This document shows positions 16,995 through 26,700 of a stretch of 64,000 bases of DNA, piece by piece; the stretch's first letter is position 1, and each line of letters starts with the position of its first letter. The DNA is taken from assembly GCA_003169695.1 (NCBI GenBank), contig PNAS01000034.1, positions 34,202 through 98,201 of the forward strand, given 5' to 3'. A model generated the notes under the pieces. The model was given only the letters and a program-made list of their open reading frames with translations. It was not told where the DNA came from and ran no database searches. The position numbers were made by a program, and so were the translations under genes. The stretch is from Spartobacteria bacterium. GTDB taxonomy: Bacteria > Verrucomicrobiota > Verrucomicrobiia > Chthoniobacterales > UBA10450.

Positions 16995-17999
16995 TCAATA
17001 TTCCAAACCGGTTAGTTTGAGCGATAGCTCCCAGAGCCGGTTCGCGTTGGCTGGGTCGAGTGCGTAGGCGGCGACGCCGGAGCCGCTGGTATTCGGGGCG
17101 TCGGGGTCGAGGACCCGCGCTTGGTTGCAGTCCTCAAAGTAACGGCCGCCGATGCCGTCGAGTTGTGGTGAGGTGGCGACGAGGACGCTTGTCGCCGCGC
17201 CTTGCTCGATCGTCTTGTATCTCACTTTTGATTCGTCAAATGTTTCTGCATACGGCGCTGAGGCGCGGAGATGCGCCAGCACGTCAGGGTCCAGGTCTCG
17301 CATCAGGTTGGTGGCCGCGATCGTGCCCGGATGGACCGCGTTGGCGGTGATGCCGTCGCTACCCCAGCGGCGCGTCGCCTCGACGGCGAATAGAACGATG
17401 GCGGTCTTAGACTGCCCGTACGCGAGTCCCAGGTCGTACGGACGAGAAGTGAAGTTCAGATCGTCGAAGATCACCGGTGAGCGCTGGTGCCCGACGGAGC
17501 TGAGCGACACGATCCGCGCGTCGCCGGCGGCGGCGAGTGCGGCGTGCAGGCCGAGCGCGAGCGCGAAGTGGCCGAGGTAATTGGTCGCGAATTGCATCTC
17601 CCAGCCCTCTTTAGTCCGCTGGAGGTCGGGCAGAGCCATCACGCCGGCGTTATTGATGAGCAGGTGGAGCGGCCCGCTCCAGTTCGCGACGAACGTGGCG
17701 ACGGAGGCTTGGTCGGCGAGGTCGAGTCGGTCAACGTGGATGGCGGTGTTGCCGGTGGTAGCGGTGATGTCGGTGGCGGTCCGGTCGCCGGCGTCGGGAT
17801 CGCGCACGGCGAGCGTGACTTCTGCGCCAGCGCCGGCCAGCGCACGTGCCGTCTCGATCCCGATGCCCGACGAGCCGCCGGTGACGATCGCGCGCCGGCC
17901 CGAGAGGTAGATGCCGTCGATCACCTCGGCAGCGGTCGAGGCAAATCCGAAGCGGGTCTGGATGAGAGGGGCCGTGGTCATGTCTGTTATGCGCGTCAT
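16995..17999 (-). CDS. SDR oxidoreductase of the retinol-dehydrogenase/WWOX-like group
   Basis: 334 residues from ATG 17999 (MTRITDMTTAPLIQ); ATG 17981 is an alternative. The longer frame to 18110 would overlap the RND gene and is not favoured. The cofactor motif is TGGSSGIG, then NNAGVM, SLSSVGH and YGQSK as the Tyr/Lys motif. Length and C-terminal region fit the extended-classical group related to retinol dehydrogenases, common in Actinomycetota. The gene looks richer in GC than its neighbours, with G/C at most third positions, so transfer from an actinobacterium is possible. It follows the RND pump on the same strand after 26 bp. Confidence 0.82.
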   Translation of the reverse strand: MTRITDMTTAPLIQTRFGFASTAAEVIDGIYLSGRRAIVTGGSSGIGIETARALAGAGAEVTLAVRDPDAGDRTATDITATTGNTAIHVDRLDLADQASVATFVANWSGPLHLLINNAGVMALPDLQRTKEGWEMQFATNYLGHFALALGLHAALAAAGDARIVSLSSVGHQRSPVIFDDLNFTSRPYDLGLAYGQSKTAIVLFAVEATRRWGSDGITANAVHPGTIAATNLMRDLDPDVLAHLRASAPYAETFDESKVRYKTIEQGAATSVLVATSPQLDGIGGRYFEDCNQARVLDPDAPNTSGSGVAAYALDPANANRLWELSLKLTGLEY

Positions 18000-18025
18000 T
18001 TTATCCAGCTGCAGTACGTGCTTTA

Positions 18026-21000
18026 TCAGAGGGCTGGTTCCGCCGTTAATGGCGGTGCGGATTGCGTGGGGGCGGGCGCGGAGGGTTTGCTTCGACGCTC
18101 TCTGAACCACATGATGACAACGTAGAACACGGGCGTGAGAAAGAGACCAAAGCCGGTTACTCCGAGCATGCCGAAGAAGACAGCTGTGCCCAACGCTTGG
18201 CGCATTTCAGCACCGGCGCCTTTGCTGAGAACAAGCGGCAGGACACCGAAAATGAAGGCAAAGGAAGTCATAAGGATCGGACGCAATCGCAGGCGGCAGG
18301 CTTCCACCGCGGCGGTGAAGCGGTCCTTGCCGTCGCGATCCTGGATCTGTTTCGCGAACTCGACGATCAAGATGGCGTTCTTGCAGGCGAGCCCGACCAG
18401 CACGACAAAGCCGATCTGCGTGAAGATGTTGTTCTCCATCGAGCGCAACCAGACGCCGCTGATCGAGCTGAACAGACACATCGGCACGATGAGAATGATC
18501 GCGAGGGGCAACGACCAGCTTTCGTAAAGCGCCGACAGGAGGAGGAAGACAAACAGAACGCAGAGCGGGAAAATGTACATCGCGCTGTTGCCGGCGAGTT
18601 TTTGCTGCAGCGCGATCTCCGTCCATTCGGTCGTGAAACTCGTGGGCAGAATTTCTTTGGCGAGACGTTCGACCGCGGCCAGCGCGTCGCCCGTGCTCGT
18701 GCCCGGCGCGGGCTGGCCGCTGAGGTCGGCCGCCGTGAACATGTTGTAGCGCGTGATCTTGTCGGCGCCGTTGACTTCCTGCACCGTTGAGACGGAACCG
18801 AGCGGAACAATCCCACCCTCAGCATTGCGCGTTTTAAGTAAGCGGATGTCTTCGGGCTTGAGGCGGAACTCTGAGTCGGCTTGCGCCGTTACCCGATAGG
18901 TGCGGCCGAAGAGCGTGAGATCGTTCACGTATGTTGAACCGAGGTAGGTCTGGAGTGTGCCGAAGATGTTGCTGAGGGGCACGTTCATGCTCTTCGCTTT
19001 GACGCGATCCACTTCGAGCCAGAGCTGCGGCACGTTGGCGCGGAAGGTCGTTAGGTTATTCGTCAGGCCAGGCGTTTGATTCGCTTTCATCATCATGGCG
19101 AAGGCTTGCGTTTGCAGTTCTTCGAGGCCGGCGTTGCCGCGATCCTGAATGAAAACGCGATAACCACCGGCGTTGCCAATCCCAGCCACGGGCGGCGGAG
19201 GAAATACCGCTACGAATGCCTCGGGAATTTCGGCGCGAACACGCGCGTTCATCTTCGCCACAATCGCCGGCATCCCCTGCTCGGGCGTGGTTCGCTCCGA
19301 GAATTCCTTGAAGGGCAGGAAGACGGCAGCGGTGTTGGTCTGATTGCCGCCGAAAAGGTTGAAGCCGGCGAATTCAACGGTGTTGAGCACACCGGGCGTT
19401 TCGCGCCCGATCTTCGTAATCTTGTCGACGACGGCCTGCGTGCGATCGAGCGACGACGCGTCGGGCAACTGCGCGAAAGCGATCGCGTAGCCGCGATCTT
19501 GCGTCGGCAGAAAACCGCCCGGCACGACTTTGAAACCGAGGGCGGTCAGGCCAAGCAAACCGGCGTAGATGAACAGAACGACGACGGCGAGTCGGATAAG
19601 CCGCGCGACAGCGTTGCCGTAGGCGTTCGAGCTCCACGCAAACACTTTGTTGAATCCTTTGAAGAACCAGCCGAGCAGGCCATCGAGCACGCGCTGAAAC
19701 AAATCCTTCTCCGCGCCGCGCGGCCGGAGGAGGAGTGAGGCGAGCGCGGGTGAAAGCGTAAGCGAGTTAAGGGCGGAGATCGCGGTCGAGACCGCAATGG
19801 TGAGCGCGAATTGCCGAAAAAATATGCCAGTGATTCCGCTGATGAACGCGGTCGGGATAAAGACCGAGCAAAGCACGAGCGCAATCGCAACTAACGCGCC
19901 GCCGACCTCTGTCATGGCCTTTCGCGCGGCATCTCTCGGGCTCAGACCATCTTCAATGTGATGCTCGATGGCTTCGACGACCACGATGGCGTCATCGACC
20001 ACGATGCCAATCGCGAGGACGATGCCGAAAAGCGAGACGTTGTTGATCGAGAACCCGAAGGCTAACATCGCCGCGAACGTGCCGATCAACGAAACCGGAA
20101 TGGCGATGAGCGGAATGATCGCCGCGCGCCAGGTTTGGAGAAAGACAAGCACGACCAGAACGACCAGCGCGATTGCCTCGAAGAGCGTCTTCTGCACCTC
20201 GTGGATTGACTCGCGGACAGACATTGTCGGGTCGTAGACAATTGTGTAGTCGAGCCCGGCGGGGAAGCGCTGCTTGAGCTCAGCCATTTTCTTCCGCACC
20301 GCGTCGGAGGTGGCGAGTGCGTTCGAGCCCGGGAGTTGGTAAATGGCAATCGCGGTCGCCGGTTTTCCGCCGAGCTGACTGTTGACCGTGTAGTCGCGAG
20401 CGGCGAGCTCAACCCGCGCGATATCGCGCACGCGAGTGACTTGTCCGTTGGCACCAGTCTTCACGATGATTTCGCCGAACTCCTTTTCGTCCGTGAGCCG
20501 GCCTTGCGTGCTAACCGTGTATTGAAATGCGGTTGCGCCCTTCGGCACCGGCGGCGCGCCGATGATTCCAGCCGCGACTTGCACATTTTGTTCCTGGATC
20601 GCGGTCACAACGTCCTGCGCGGTTAGATTGCGGGACGCGATCTTGTTTGGATCAAGCCAGAGGCGCATCGAATATTCGCGCGCGCCAAAGACATTGATAT
20701 CGCCCACGCCATCGACGCGCGCGAGTTCGTCGCGAATCTGGAGCAGCGCATAATTGCTGGTGAAAAGCGAATCGAGCGATCCGTCCGGCGAGACCAGATG
20801 CACGACCATAGTGATGTCGGGCGACTGCTTTTTCGTCGTCACGCCAATGCGCTGCACATCGGGCGGGAGCACCGGGATGGCGATGGCGACGCGATTTTGC
20901 ACCAGCACCTGTGCCGTATCGAGATTGGTGCCGAGCTTGAAAGTGATGCTCAGCGTCATGTTGCCGTCGCTCGTGCTTTGCGAAGACATGTAGAGCATGT

Positions 21001-21226
21001 TCTCCACGCCATTGACCTGCTGCTCAATCGGCGTCGCCACCGTTTCCGATACGACTTTTGCGTTTGCGCCGGGATAGTTGGTCGTGACCTGGATCGTTGG
21101 TGGCGCGATCTCCGGATATTGTGCGATGGGAAGCGTCGAAAGCGCGATAACGCCGACGAGCGTGATGACAATACTGATCACACCGGCAAAGATCGGCCGG
21201 TCGATGAAAAAGTGCGGGAAGTTCAT
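18026..21226 (-). CDS. RND multidrug efflux transporter (HAE1, AcrB-like)
   Basis: 1066 residues, full length for AcrB/MexB. It opens MNFPHFFIDRPIFAGVISI, the standard HAE1 start. The proton-relay Asp pair is in GIVVDDAIVVVE (TM4) and the TM10 Lys in CKNAILIVEFAK. Two large periplasmic loops and 12 membrane helices follow the usual pattern. The pump exports lipophilic compounds from the periplasm, driven by protons, with the adaptor encoded at 21479-22606. No outer-membrane channel gene lies nearby, so a shared TolC-like protein is assumed. Unusually, a truncated four-helix-bundle frame sits between adaptor and pump. Confidence 0.96.
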   Translation of the reverse strand: MNFPHFFIDRPIFAGVISIVITLVGVIALSTLPIAQYPEIAPPTIQVTTNYPGANAKVVSETVATPIEQQVNGVENMLYMSSQSTSDGNMTLSITFKLGTNLDTAQVLVQNRVAIAIPVLPPDVQRIGVTTKKQSPDITMVVHLVSPDGSLDSLFTSNYALLQIRDELARVDGVGDINVFGAREYSMRLWLDPNKIASRNLTAQDVVTAIQEQNVQVAAGIIGAPPVPKGATAFQYTVSTQGRLTDEKEFGEIIVKTGANGQVTRVRDIARVELAARDYTVNSQLGGKPATAIAIYQLPGSNALATSDAVRKKMAELKQRFPAGLDYTIVYDPTMSVRESIHEVQKTLFEAIALVVLVVLVFLQTWRAAIIPLIAIPVSLIGTFAAMLAFGFSINNVSLFGIVLAIGIVVDDAIVVVEAIEHHIEDGLSPRDAARKAMTEVGGALVAIALVLCSVFIPTAFISGITGIFFRQFALTIAVSTAISALNSLTLSPALASLLLRPRGAEKDLFQRVLDGLLGWFFKGFNKVFAWSSNAYGNAVARLIRLAVVVLFIYAGLLGLTALGFKVVPGGFLPTQDRGYAIAFAQLPDASSLDRTQAVVDKITKIGRETPGVLNTVEFAGFNLFGGNQTNTAAVFLPFKEFSERTTPEQGMPAIVAKMNARVRAEIPEAFVAVFPPPPVAGIGNAGGYRVFIQDRGNAGLEELQTQAFAMMMKANQTPGLTNNLTTFRANVPQLWLEVDRVKAKSMNVPLSNIFGTLQTYLGSTYVNDLTLFGRTYRVTAQADSEFRLKPEDIRLLKTRNAEGGIVPLGSVSTVQEVNGADKITRYNMFTAADLSGQPAPGTSTGDALAAVERLAKEILPTSFTTEWTEIALQQKLAGNSAMYIFPLCVLFVFLLLSALYESWSLPLAIILIVPMCLFSSISGVWLRSMENNIFTQIGFVVLVGLACKNAILIVEFAKQIQDRDGKDRFTAAVEACRLRLRPILMTSFAFIFGVLPLVLSKGAGAEMRQALGTAVFFGMLGVTGFGLFLTPVFYVVIMWFRERRSKPSAPAPTQSAPPLTAEPAL

Positions 21227-21450
21227 CGGAATGCGACGGCTTCCTCTTTGACGATGCCCATCTTAGCAATGAAGTCTGCGGGCGATTTCGCGCGGCAAGC
21301 AGCGCGATAGTTAGTCGCGACAGATGTGCCGGAACGCACGATCTGCGAAGCAAGCGCACGACTCGCTGCCGTCTTGGGCAGCGCGTCAACACGCTTCAAA
21401 ACCCGAAGCGCGAATGCTTTCGTCCGCTTCTTCAGATCAGGCTCGCTCAT
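21223..21450 (-). pseudogene. Truncated four-helix-bundle (23S rRNA IVP-type) gene inside the RND operon
   Basis: From ATG 21450 the frame reads MSEPDLKKRTKAFALRVLKR, then RSGTSVATNYRAACRAKSPADF and GIVKEEA, and stops at 21223 as the RND start codon (21226) begins. This is the N-terminal half of a four-helix-bundle protein of the kind coded by 23S rRNA intervening sequences. The C-terminal half, normally another 40-50 residues, is absent. Adaptor and pump genes are normally adjacent, so this looks like an insertion later trimmed. An unrelated-looking intact family member is at 57508-57864. Confidence 0.78.
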
Positions 21451-21478
21451 GGGATCCGGCCGTTCCGCATTCCGCATT

Positions 21479-22606
21479 CTACTTCTCTGGCACAGGCGTG
21501 ACGTGCATCCCGGATTGCACCATTTGCAGACGCGTGGAAACAACTTTCTCGCCGTCCTTGAGGCCGCGCTTCACGATACGTTTGCCTTCGAAAATGGTAC
21601 CGGTCTCAAGAGTACGGCGTTCGAGCGTATTGTCGGGTTTCACGACGAACGCGTATTTCAGGCCTTGCTGTGAGCTGATTACTTTGTCGTCAATGAGAGC
21701 GGCGCGATACGGCGTCGCACCGGCAATGCGCACGCGAGTAAAGAAACCCGGCGTGATGAGAGCAGGGTTCCAGTTTTTCAGCACGACGCGCGCGCGCACC
21801 GTTCCCGTCCCGGGATCAAGGCGATTGTCAACGAAGTCGATGTAACCTTCGTGGGGGAAATCGGTCTCGTTACCGAGCTCGACGAAGGCCGGGATCTTCG
21901 CCGTGCGTGCACTGACGCGTTTCCCCTCGCTACTCAGCTTTACGTATTTAAGCACCGCGTTTTCGTCAGCATCGACCTTCGCATAAATCGGATCGACCGA
22001 GACCACCGTGGTAAGCACGCTCTCCGGACCCGCACCCGGCTGAACGAGGTTGCCCAGCGTGATGCGCGCGTCGCTGACGCGTCCGTCGATCGGCGATTTA
22101 ATTTGTGTGAACTCCAAATTCAGTGCGGCGGAATTCTTCGCGGCTTCGGCAGACCGCGCCGCGGCGGAGGAACCCTGATAAGTGGCAGCCTTCTGATCGA
22201 ATTCGCTGGCCGAGATTGTGTTCTTCGCCCGCAGATCTTTCGCCCGGTCCAACTCGATCTCTGCAAGTTTGAGCTGCGCCTGCATTCGCTCCAGCTCGGC
22301 CGCGGCCCGGTCGAAATCGGCCTGGTATGGACGCGGGTCGATGACGTAAAGGAGATCACCCTTCTTAATGACCGCGCCGGCTTCAAAGTGGATCTCGGTG
22401 ATGTAACCGGAGACGCGCGGCCTAATCTCGACCGACTCGACGGCATCCAGGCGCCCGGTGAATTCATCCCATTCCCTTACCTCTTTCTCGATCACGGTAG
22501 CCACGTTGACCGGTAACGGAGCTTGCTGCGGCGCCGAATTTTTTTTGCATCCAGCTACCGTCAAGAGGGTCGACAAGATTCCTACGCCAATAAAAAAGCT
22601 TTTCAT
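21479..22606 (-). CDS. RND efflux periplasmic adaptor lipoprotein (AcrA-like)
   Basis: 375 residues. The N-terminus ends in the lipobox LTVAGC, so the protein is probably a lipid-anchored adaptor. It has the membrane-fusion order: beta-barrel, lipoyl half (VEIRPRVSGYITEIHFEAG), a coiled-coil hairpin (about 105-175), lipoyl half (IKSPIDGRVSDARITLG) and C-terminal barrel. It links the pump at 18026-21226 to an outer-membrane channel. Its start overlaps the stop of the SRPBCC gene (ATGA at 22603-22606), so translation is coupled. A truncated four-helix-bundle frame separates it from the pump. Confidence 0.95.
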   Translation of the reverse strand: MKSFFIGVGILSTLLTVAGCKKNSAPQQAPLPVNVATVIEKEVREWDEFTGRLDAVESVEIRPRVSGYITEIHFEAGAVIKKGDLLYVIDPRPYQADFDRAAAELERMQAQLKLAEIELDRAKDLRAKNTISASEFDQKAATYQGSSAAARSAEAAKNSAALNLEFTQIKSPIDGRVSDARITLGNLVQPGAGPESVLTTVVSVDPIYAKVDADENAVLKYVKLSSEGKRVSARTAKIPAFVELGNETDFPHEGYIDFVDNRLDPGTGTVRARVVLKNWNPALITPGFFTRVRIAGATPYRAALIDDKVISSQQGLKYAFVVKPDNTLERRTLETGTIFEGKRIVKRGLKDGEKVVSTRLQMVQSGMHVTPVPEK

Positions 22607-22995
22607 CGCTGCGGGTTCTCAATCAATTGCTTGAAATTCAGAAGGTATTCCTCCGCGCTCTGGCCGGAGATTGAAGGATCGAAAACTGAGCGCAACTTCA
22701 GGGTGATTTCCGTGGCAGTGTCGGAGCGCGGCTCGAACGAGACCACTCCCAGCCCCACGCCATCCGCGATTGTTCGCCAGGCTATTTTCCGCTCAGGGAT
22801 TTGCCGAATGACCTCAATCACGCCGCGCTGCTCCTTCCCATCTCGAATATTGCTGAATGAGAAATGGGTATTATCGATTCGTTCGACGTTACCGAGTGAT
22901 TTGATAAACTTCGGGAGCTCTTCGAAGCGCAACCACCGTTCATAGACTTCGGCGACTGGGGCATTCACGATAATCGATTTTTCGGCTGCGTTCAT
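22603..22995 (-). CDS. SRPBCC (START-like) family protein in the efflux operon
   Basis: 130 residues from ATG 22995 (MNAAEKSIIVNAPVAEVYERW). The pattern is that of the polyketide cyclase/dehydrase SRPBCC group: N-terminal strand with the APVAEVYERW helix, then RTIADGVGLGVVSFEP and a C-terminal helix FKQLIENPQR. These proteins form a hydrophobic pocket. In this operon it might bind or sense the compound exported by the pump, which is inference. The longer frame to 23058 overlaps the upstream 54-aa gene and is not chosen. It overlaps the adaptor start by 4 bp. Confidence 0.82.
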   Translation of the reverse strand: MNAAEKSIIVNAPVAEVYERWLRFEELPKFIKSLGNVERIDNTHFSFSNIRDGKEQRGVIEVIRQIPERKIAWRTIADGVGLGVVSFEPRSDTATEITLKLRSVFDPSISGQSAEEYLLNFKQLIENPQR

Positions 22996-23023
22996 GACGG
23001 CCGGTTCATCCCGATGGGAGTCG

Positions 23024-23188
23024 TTAGGCCCAGGAGCGTCCATATTCGTCCTTGGCAAACGTCCGGCTCCAGCTGTTCGTGTAGTTGAAGAGCGTCATGC
23101 TCAGAGAGAGAAAGGGGTCGTGAACCGGCGCGGGTCGCCGGAAAATCCTGCACCAAAGTCTTGTGAAGCTGCGGGGTTTGGTTTTCAT
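23024..23188 (-). CDS. 54-aa small protein, translationally coupled
   Basis: From ATG 23188 to a stop at 23024 the frame codes a 54-residue protein starting MKTKPRSFTRLWCRIF, rich in Arg and aromatic residues. The C-terminal half reads SLSMTLFNYTNSWSRTFAKD. The start overlaps the stop of the upstream gene as ATGA (23185-23188), strong evidence for coupled translation. It is 28 bp upstream of the SRPBCC gene. I recognise no family. The sequence is not convincingly transmembrane. Its position as second gene in the efflux operon is its only functional clue. Confidence 0.6.
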   Translation of the reverse strand: MKTKPRSFTRLWCRIFRRPAPVHDPFLSLSMTLFNYTNSWSRTFAKDEYGRSWA

Positions 23189-23685
23189 GAATTTCGAAGT
23201 TGCATCGTTCCGCGAGCTGGGACCGATTTGAGCGACGGAAACTCAAGCGCATTGGCTCGCTTTTCTGTTCCTTGGAGACCGCCGCGTCGAAAGAGGTTTG
23301 TCAGAGAGCCGCGGAAGGACGTTGAAATCCTGCGGGCTACGAGCCGGGAATGCGAATACCAGCCGGACTGGGCCTCCGCCAGCAACTCCGACCGGACGAC
23401 TTCGGCCGAAAGGCCCATTGCTTCGCAAATATTTACGAAGGAATAAGGCCAGGACAAATCATTCGACATGATCCAGCGGTAGGCGTCCCGATAAAGTTCG
23501 CGTCCGAGAGGCGTGCGCGCGGCACGAAATATTCGAAGGTCTTTCGCCGCTTGATCAAGCACACCCTTCGCCAGGGCTCGTACGGATTCAATCGAGCCGG
23601 ATTCGTCGCCGTTCAGTTCATGCGGGAAGCGTTGCGTTGTCAGGGGCTGCGCAGTCAGATCGTGCGGAGAGGTTTCGATCATCAT
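23185..23685 (-). CDS. Unknown protein, first gene of the efflux operon
   Basis: 166 residues and no family I can name. A central region, LGRELYRDAYRWIMSNDLSWPYSFVNICEAMGL, looks like a compact helical, possibly DNA- or protein-binding, module, followed by SAEVVRSELL. The C-terminus is basic (Arg-rich, FRGSLTNLFRRGG). No signal peptide or membrane helix. It begins 38 nt after the conserved block of element copy 2 and overlaps the 54-aa gene by 4 bp. A regulatory role for the operon is possible but not shown by the sequence. Confidence 0.65.
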   Translation of the reverse strand: MMIETSPHDLTAQPLTTQRFPHELNGDESGSIESVRALAKGVLDQAAKDLRIFRAARTPLGRELYRDAYRWIMSNDLSWPYSFVNICEAMGLSAEVVRSELLAEAQSGWYSHSRLVARRISTSFRGSLTNLFRRGGLQGTEKRANALEFPSLKSVPARGTMQLRNS

Positions 23686-23715
23686 GGGGAAGAGTACTCT
23701 CCCATGGGCGCTTAA

Positions 23716-23790
23716 CTATTGGGCATAGGACGGAATTATTTGCCCTGCCTGAGAACGAGACACGTCTCCTCCCTTTGGAGGAGGTGACTT
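23716..23790 (-). repeat. Conserved hairpin/block element, copy 2
   Basis: On the minus strand it begins 7 bp after the sensor kinase stop with a 7-bp stem (GGAGGAG/CTCCTCC type, loop CTTT region 23768-23782). The block follows with GTTCTCAGGCA and GTCCTATG ending at 23724. The next start codon is at 23685. The position fits a kinase terminator joined to a promoter or leader for the efflux operon. Confidence 0.65.
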
Positions 23791-23796
23791 GTTTAT

Positions 23797-26700
23797 TTAG
23801 CTTAGCCCTTCTTGCGTGTGTGGAGAAGTCACGACGATTTTCGTGCCTTTCCCCCGCGCGCTTGTCACACTCAACTCTCCACCTATTTGCGTGACGCGTT
23901 CCTGCATTCCCGTGAGACCAAAACCGTCATGATGCCCGTTCGGCTTGAACCCAACCCCGTTGTCGTGAAGCTCGAGCCGAACCTCGGCGGCGTTAAAGCT
24001 TAGCCTGGCCTCGAAGAGGGTCGCATGCGCGTACTTGAGCGTGTTCGTTAATGCTTCCTGCCCGATGTGGAGAAGATTCTCCTGCACTAGTGGTGGAAGT
24101 TCGCGCATTCTGCCGCGCAGTTGAAACTTAGCGTGAAGGTCTGTGCCCACGGTGGCGTTCTTGATGGTCGTTTGGAGAGCTTGCCAGAACGTCGCCTCTT
24201 CCAGGGCTTGAGGCCGCAGCGCGCGCACCGACCTGCGGGCTTCATTCAAACCGGCGCGAGCCAGATCGCGTGCACTCTTCAGGTGGCTGGTCGCGTCCTT
24301 CTTGTAGCCCTTCGAAGTTGCGTCCTCGGCCGCTTGCAATTGCACGATCACACCCGTGAGACCTTGGGCCAACGTGTCATGGATGTCTCGTGCCATCCGG
24401 TTGCGTTCATCGAGGACCGCCGCGAGCCGGCTTTGCTCAGCGGATTGATTGAGTTGAATCGCGAACATCGCCTGATGCGCGAGCGCCTGGGCCAGCTCAA
24501 TCTCTTCAGGCCGGTAAGGTGCCCGATCGCCATGACGAATGCCGATGAATCCTTTCACCTGTCCGCCCACCAGCGTTGGAATCGTCAAAAACTTCCTGGT
24601 TCCCGTCGAACGGAAGTAGTCGCGAAGAGCCTTGGATATCCGCGGATCATTTTCTATGTCTTCGCAGGCAGCCGGAACGCCCGTGAAAAACATTTCCTGA
24701 AGCCCAGGATTGTCCTTCCACGACAACCCATCCTTAACGAACGGATGCGCTTGTTCGACTGGGACGAGATTAGTGCCGTGAGCGCCCGCATGAAAAACGA
24801 CGGAGTCGGTCGTTTCGTCCCACAACCAAAGGATAACACTTTGCGCGTTTAAGAGGCGGCCAATCGTGCTCAGCATCTGGCCAATGAATTTTTCCGGCGG
24901 CGGCGCCGTCGCGAGTATGTCCAGGCTTTGGATTAGTGCCTCCACTTGTCCGCGCGCGACTTGCTCGGAAGCGCGCAGCGCTCCTTCGGCTCGTTTTCGT
25001 TCCAGGGCGATACTCGCCAGGTGAGTGATCTGTTCAATGATTTCAAGCTGTTGCGGAGTCGGAGTGCGCGGCTCGCGATAATAAATGGCGAACGTCCCCA
25101 ATACCTTGTCTTCTGAGGAGAGGATTGGACTCGACCAGCACGCGCGCAACCCATGCGGTAAGGCGACGTCGCGATAATCGGTCCAAAGTGGATCGGTCGC
25201 GATGTCCGAAACGATTACCGGCTGTGCGCGATAAGCGGCGGTTCCGCACGAACCCGCCGAAGGACCAATGAGTGAGCCATCGATCGCGTCAACATAGGCC
25301 TTCGGAAGGCTGGGCGCTGCTCCGTGTCGAAGGCGATTGCCATTCGGATCCAATAACAGGATCGAAGAACGAGCCCCGCTGGACAGCTCCTCCACCAACC
25401 GACATAGGGCATCCAGAATATGCGTCAGCGAATCGTCCCGGGCGACCATCTCGAGAAGCCGTTTCTCTCCGGCGAGCAAGGCCTCAGCGTGCTTACGGGC
25501 GGTAATGTCGACGGTGGTTCCGACATAATGACTCAAGTCGCCAGAGTGCATTAAGACCGGGCGGCCCACACCCTGGACGTTCTTGATAGATCCATCCGCA
25601 AGCGCGATTCGAAATTCCAGATCAAAGCCGCTTTTTCCTCGAACGGCTTCATCGAGACCTTGCTCAATAAGTGGTCGATCTTCCGGATGAATCGTTTCCA
25701 AGAACAATTGGAAGGATGGCTCGGTCTTCTCAGGATCGAAGCCAAAGATCCGAAAATGTTCCTCTGACCAGGCAACCTTTTCACTGGAAACATTCCAGCT
25801 CCAGCTCCCGGTGTGGCTTATTCTCTGACCATCAGCGAGGAAGCCCTCGCTCCGCCGGAGAGCCTCCTCTGCGCGATCACGTTCAATCGCAACCCGTGCC
25901 AGATAAGTCGCTAATTCGATGAGCTCGAGATCGTCCGGACTGGGACTCTTTGTTTCGCGATAGTACATACAGAAGGTTCCCAGGACTTTGCCTTCCGAAG
26001 AGAGGATTGGATTCGACCACGAGGCGCGCAGACCATAGCTCAATGCGGCAGCGCGATGTTCCGGCACGTCCCAGAGCGGATCAGTCTCAATGTCCGACAC
26101 GATGACCGCCAATCCTCTGTATGCTGCTGTGCCACACGAGCCAGCGCACGGTCCGATGGCGAGGCTCGCCATCTGTCGTATCCAACCTTCCGGAAGATTG
26201 GGTCCCGCGGCGGAGTCAAGGTGGATGCCGTCGGAAGATAATAACAAGACAGAGGCGAGCGTGCCGCTGCGCTGCTCCTGAATAATCAGACACAAGGCAT
26301 TCAGGATCTCATTGAGCGCAACGCCAGTCGCGATCATTTCGAGAAGACGTTTCTCGCCGGTAAGCAATGCCTCCGCCCGCTTGCGTTCGGTTACGTCCTT
26401 AACCGCGCCGACGGATGCGACGACCTCTCCCGATTTATCCTTCACCGCGTGAGACAGAATCTCGAGATGCTTGATCGTGCCGTCTGGCATCACGATTCGG
26501 TGTTCGTATTCCAAATCCTTGGCCTCGCGCGCTGCCCGCTCGACCGTCTGATCGAAGGAGTCGAGGTCGTCCGGGTGAATCCGTTCGCGCACCCGCTCGG
26601 GAGTGGGCTTGATCGATGGATCCCACTCATAGATTCGAAAGACTTCGTCCGACCATGAGATTTCGCCGGTGGCGACCTTCCAACTAAAGCTGCCGGTGAC

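Noticed and set aside
21223-21543. The four-helix-bundle frame as a real 106-residue operon gene
   Set aside because: The first 31 residues are unrelated to the family and the C-terminal half is missing; it is treated as a pseudogene.
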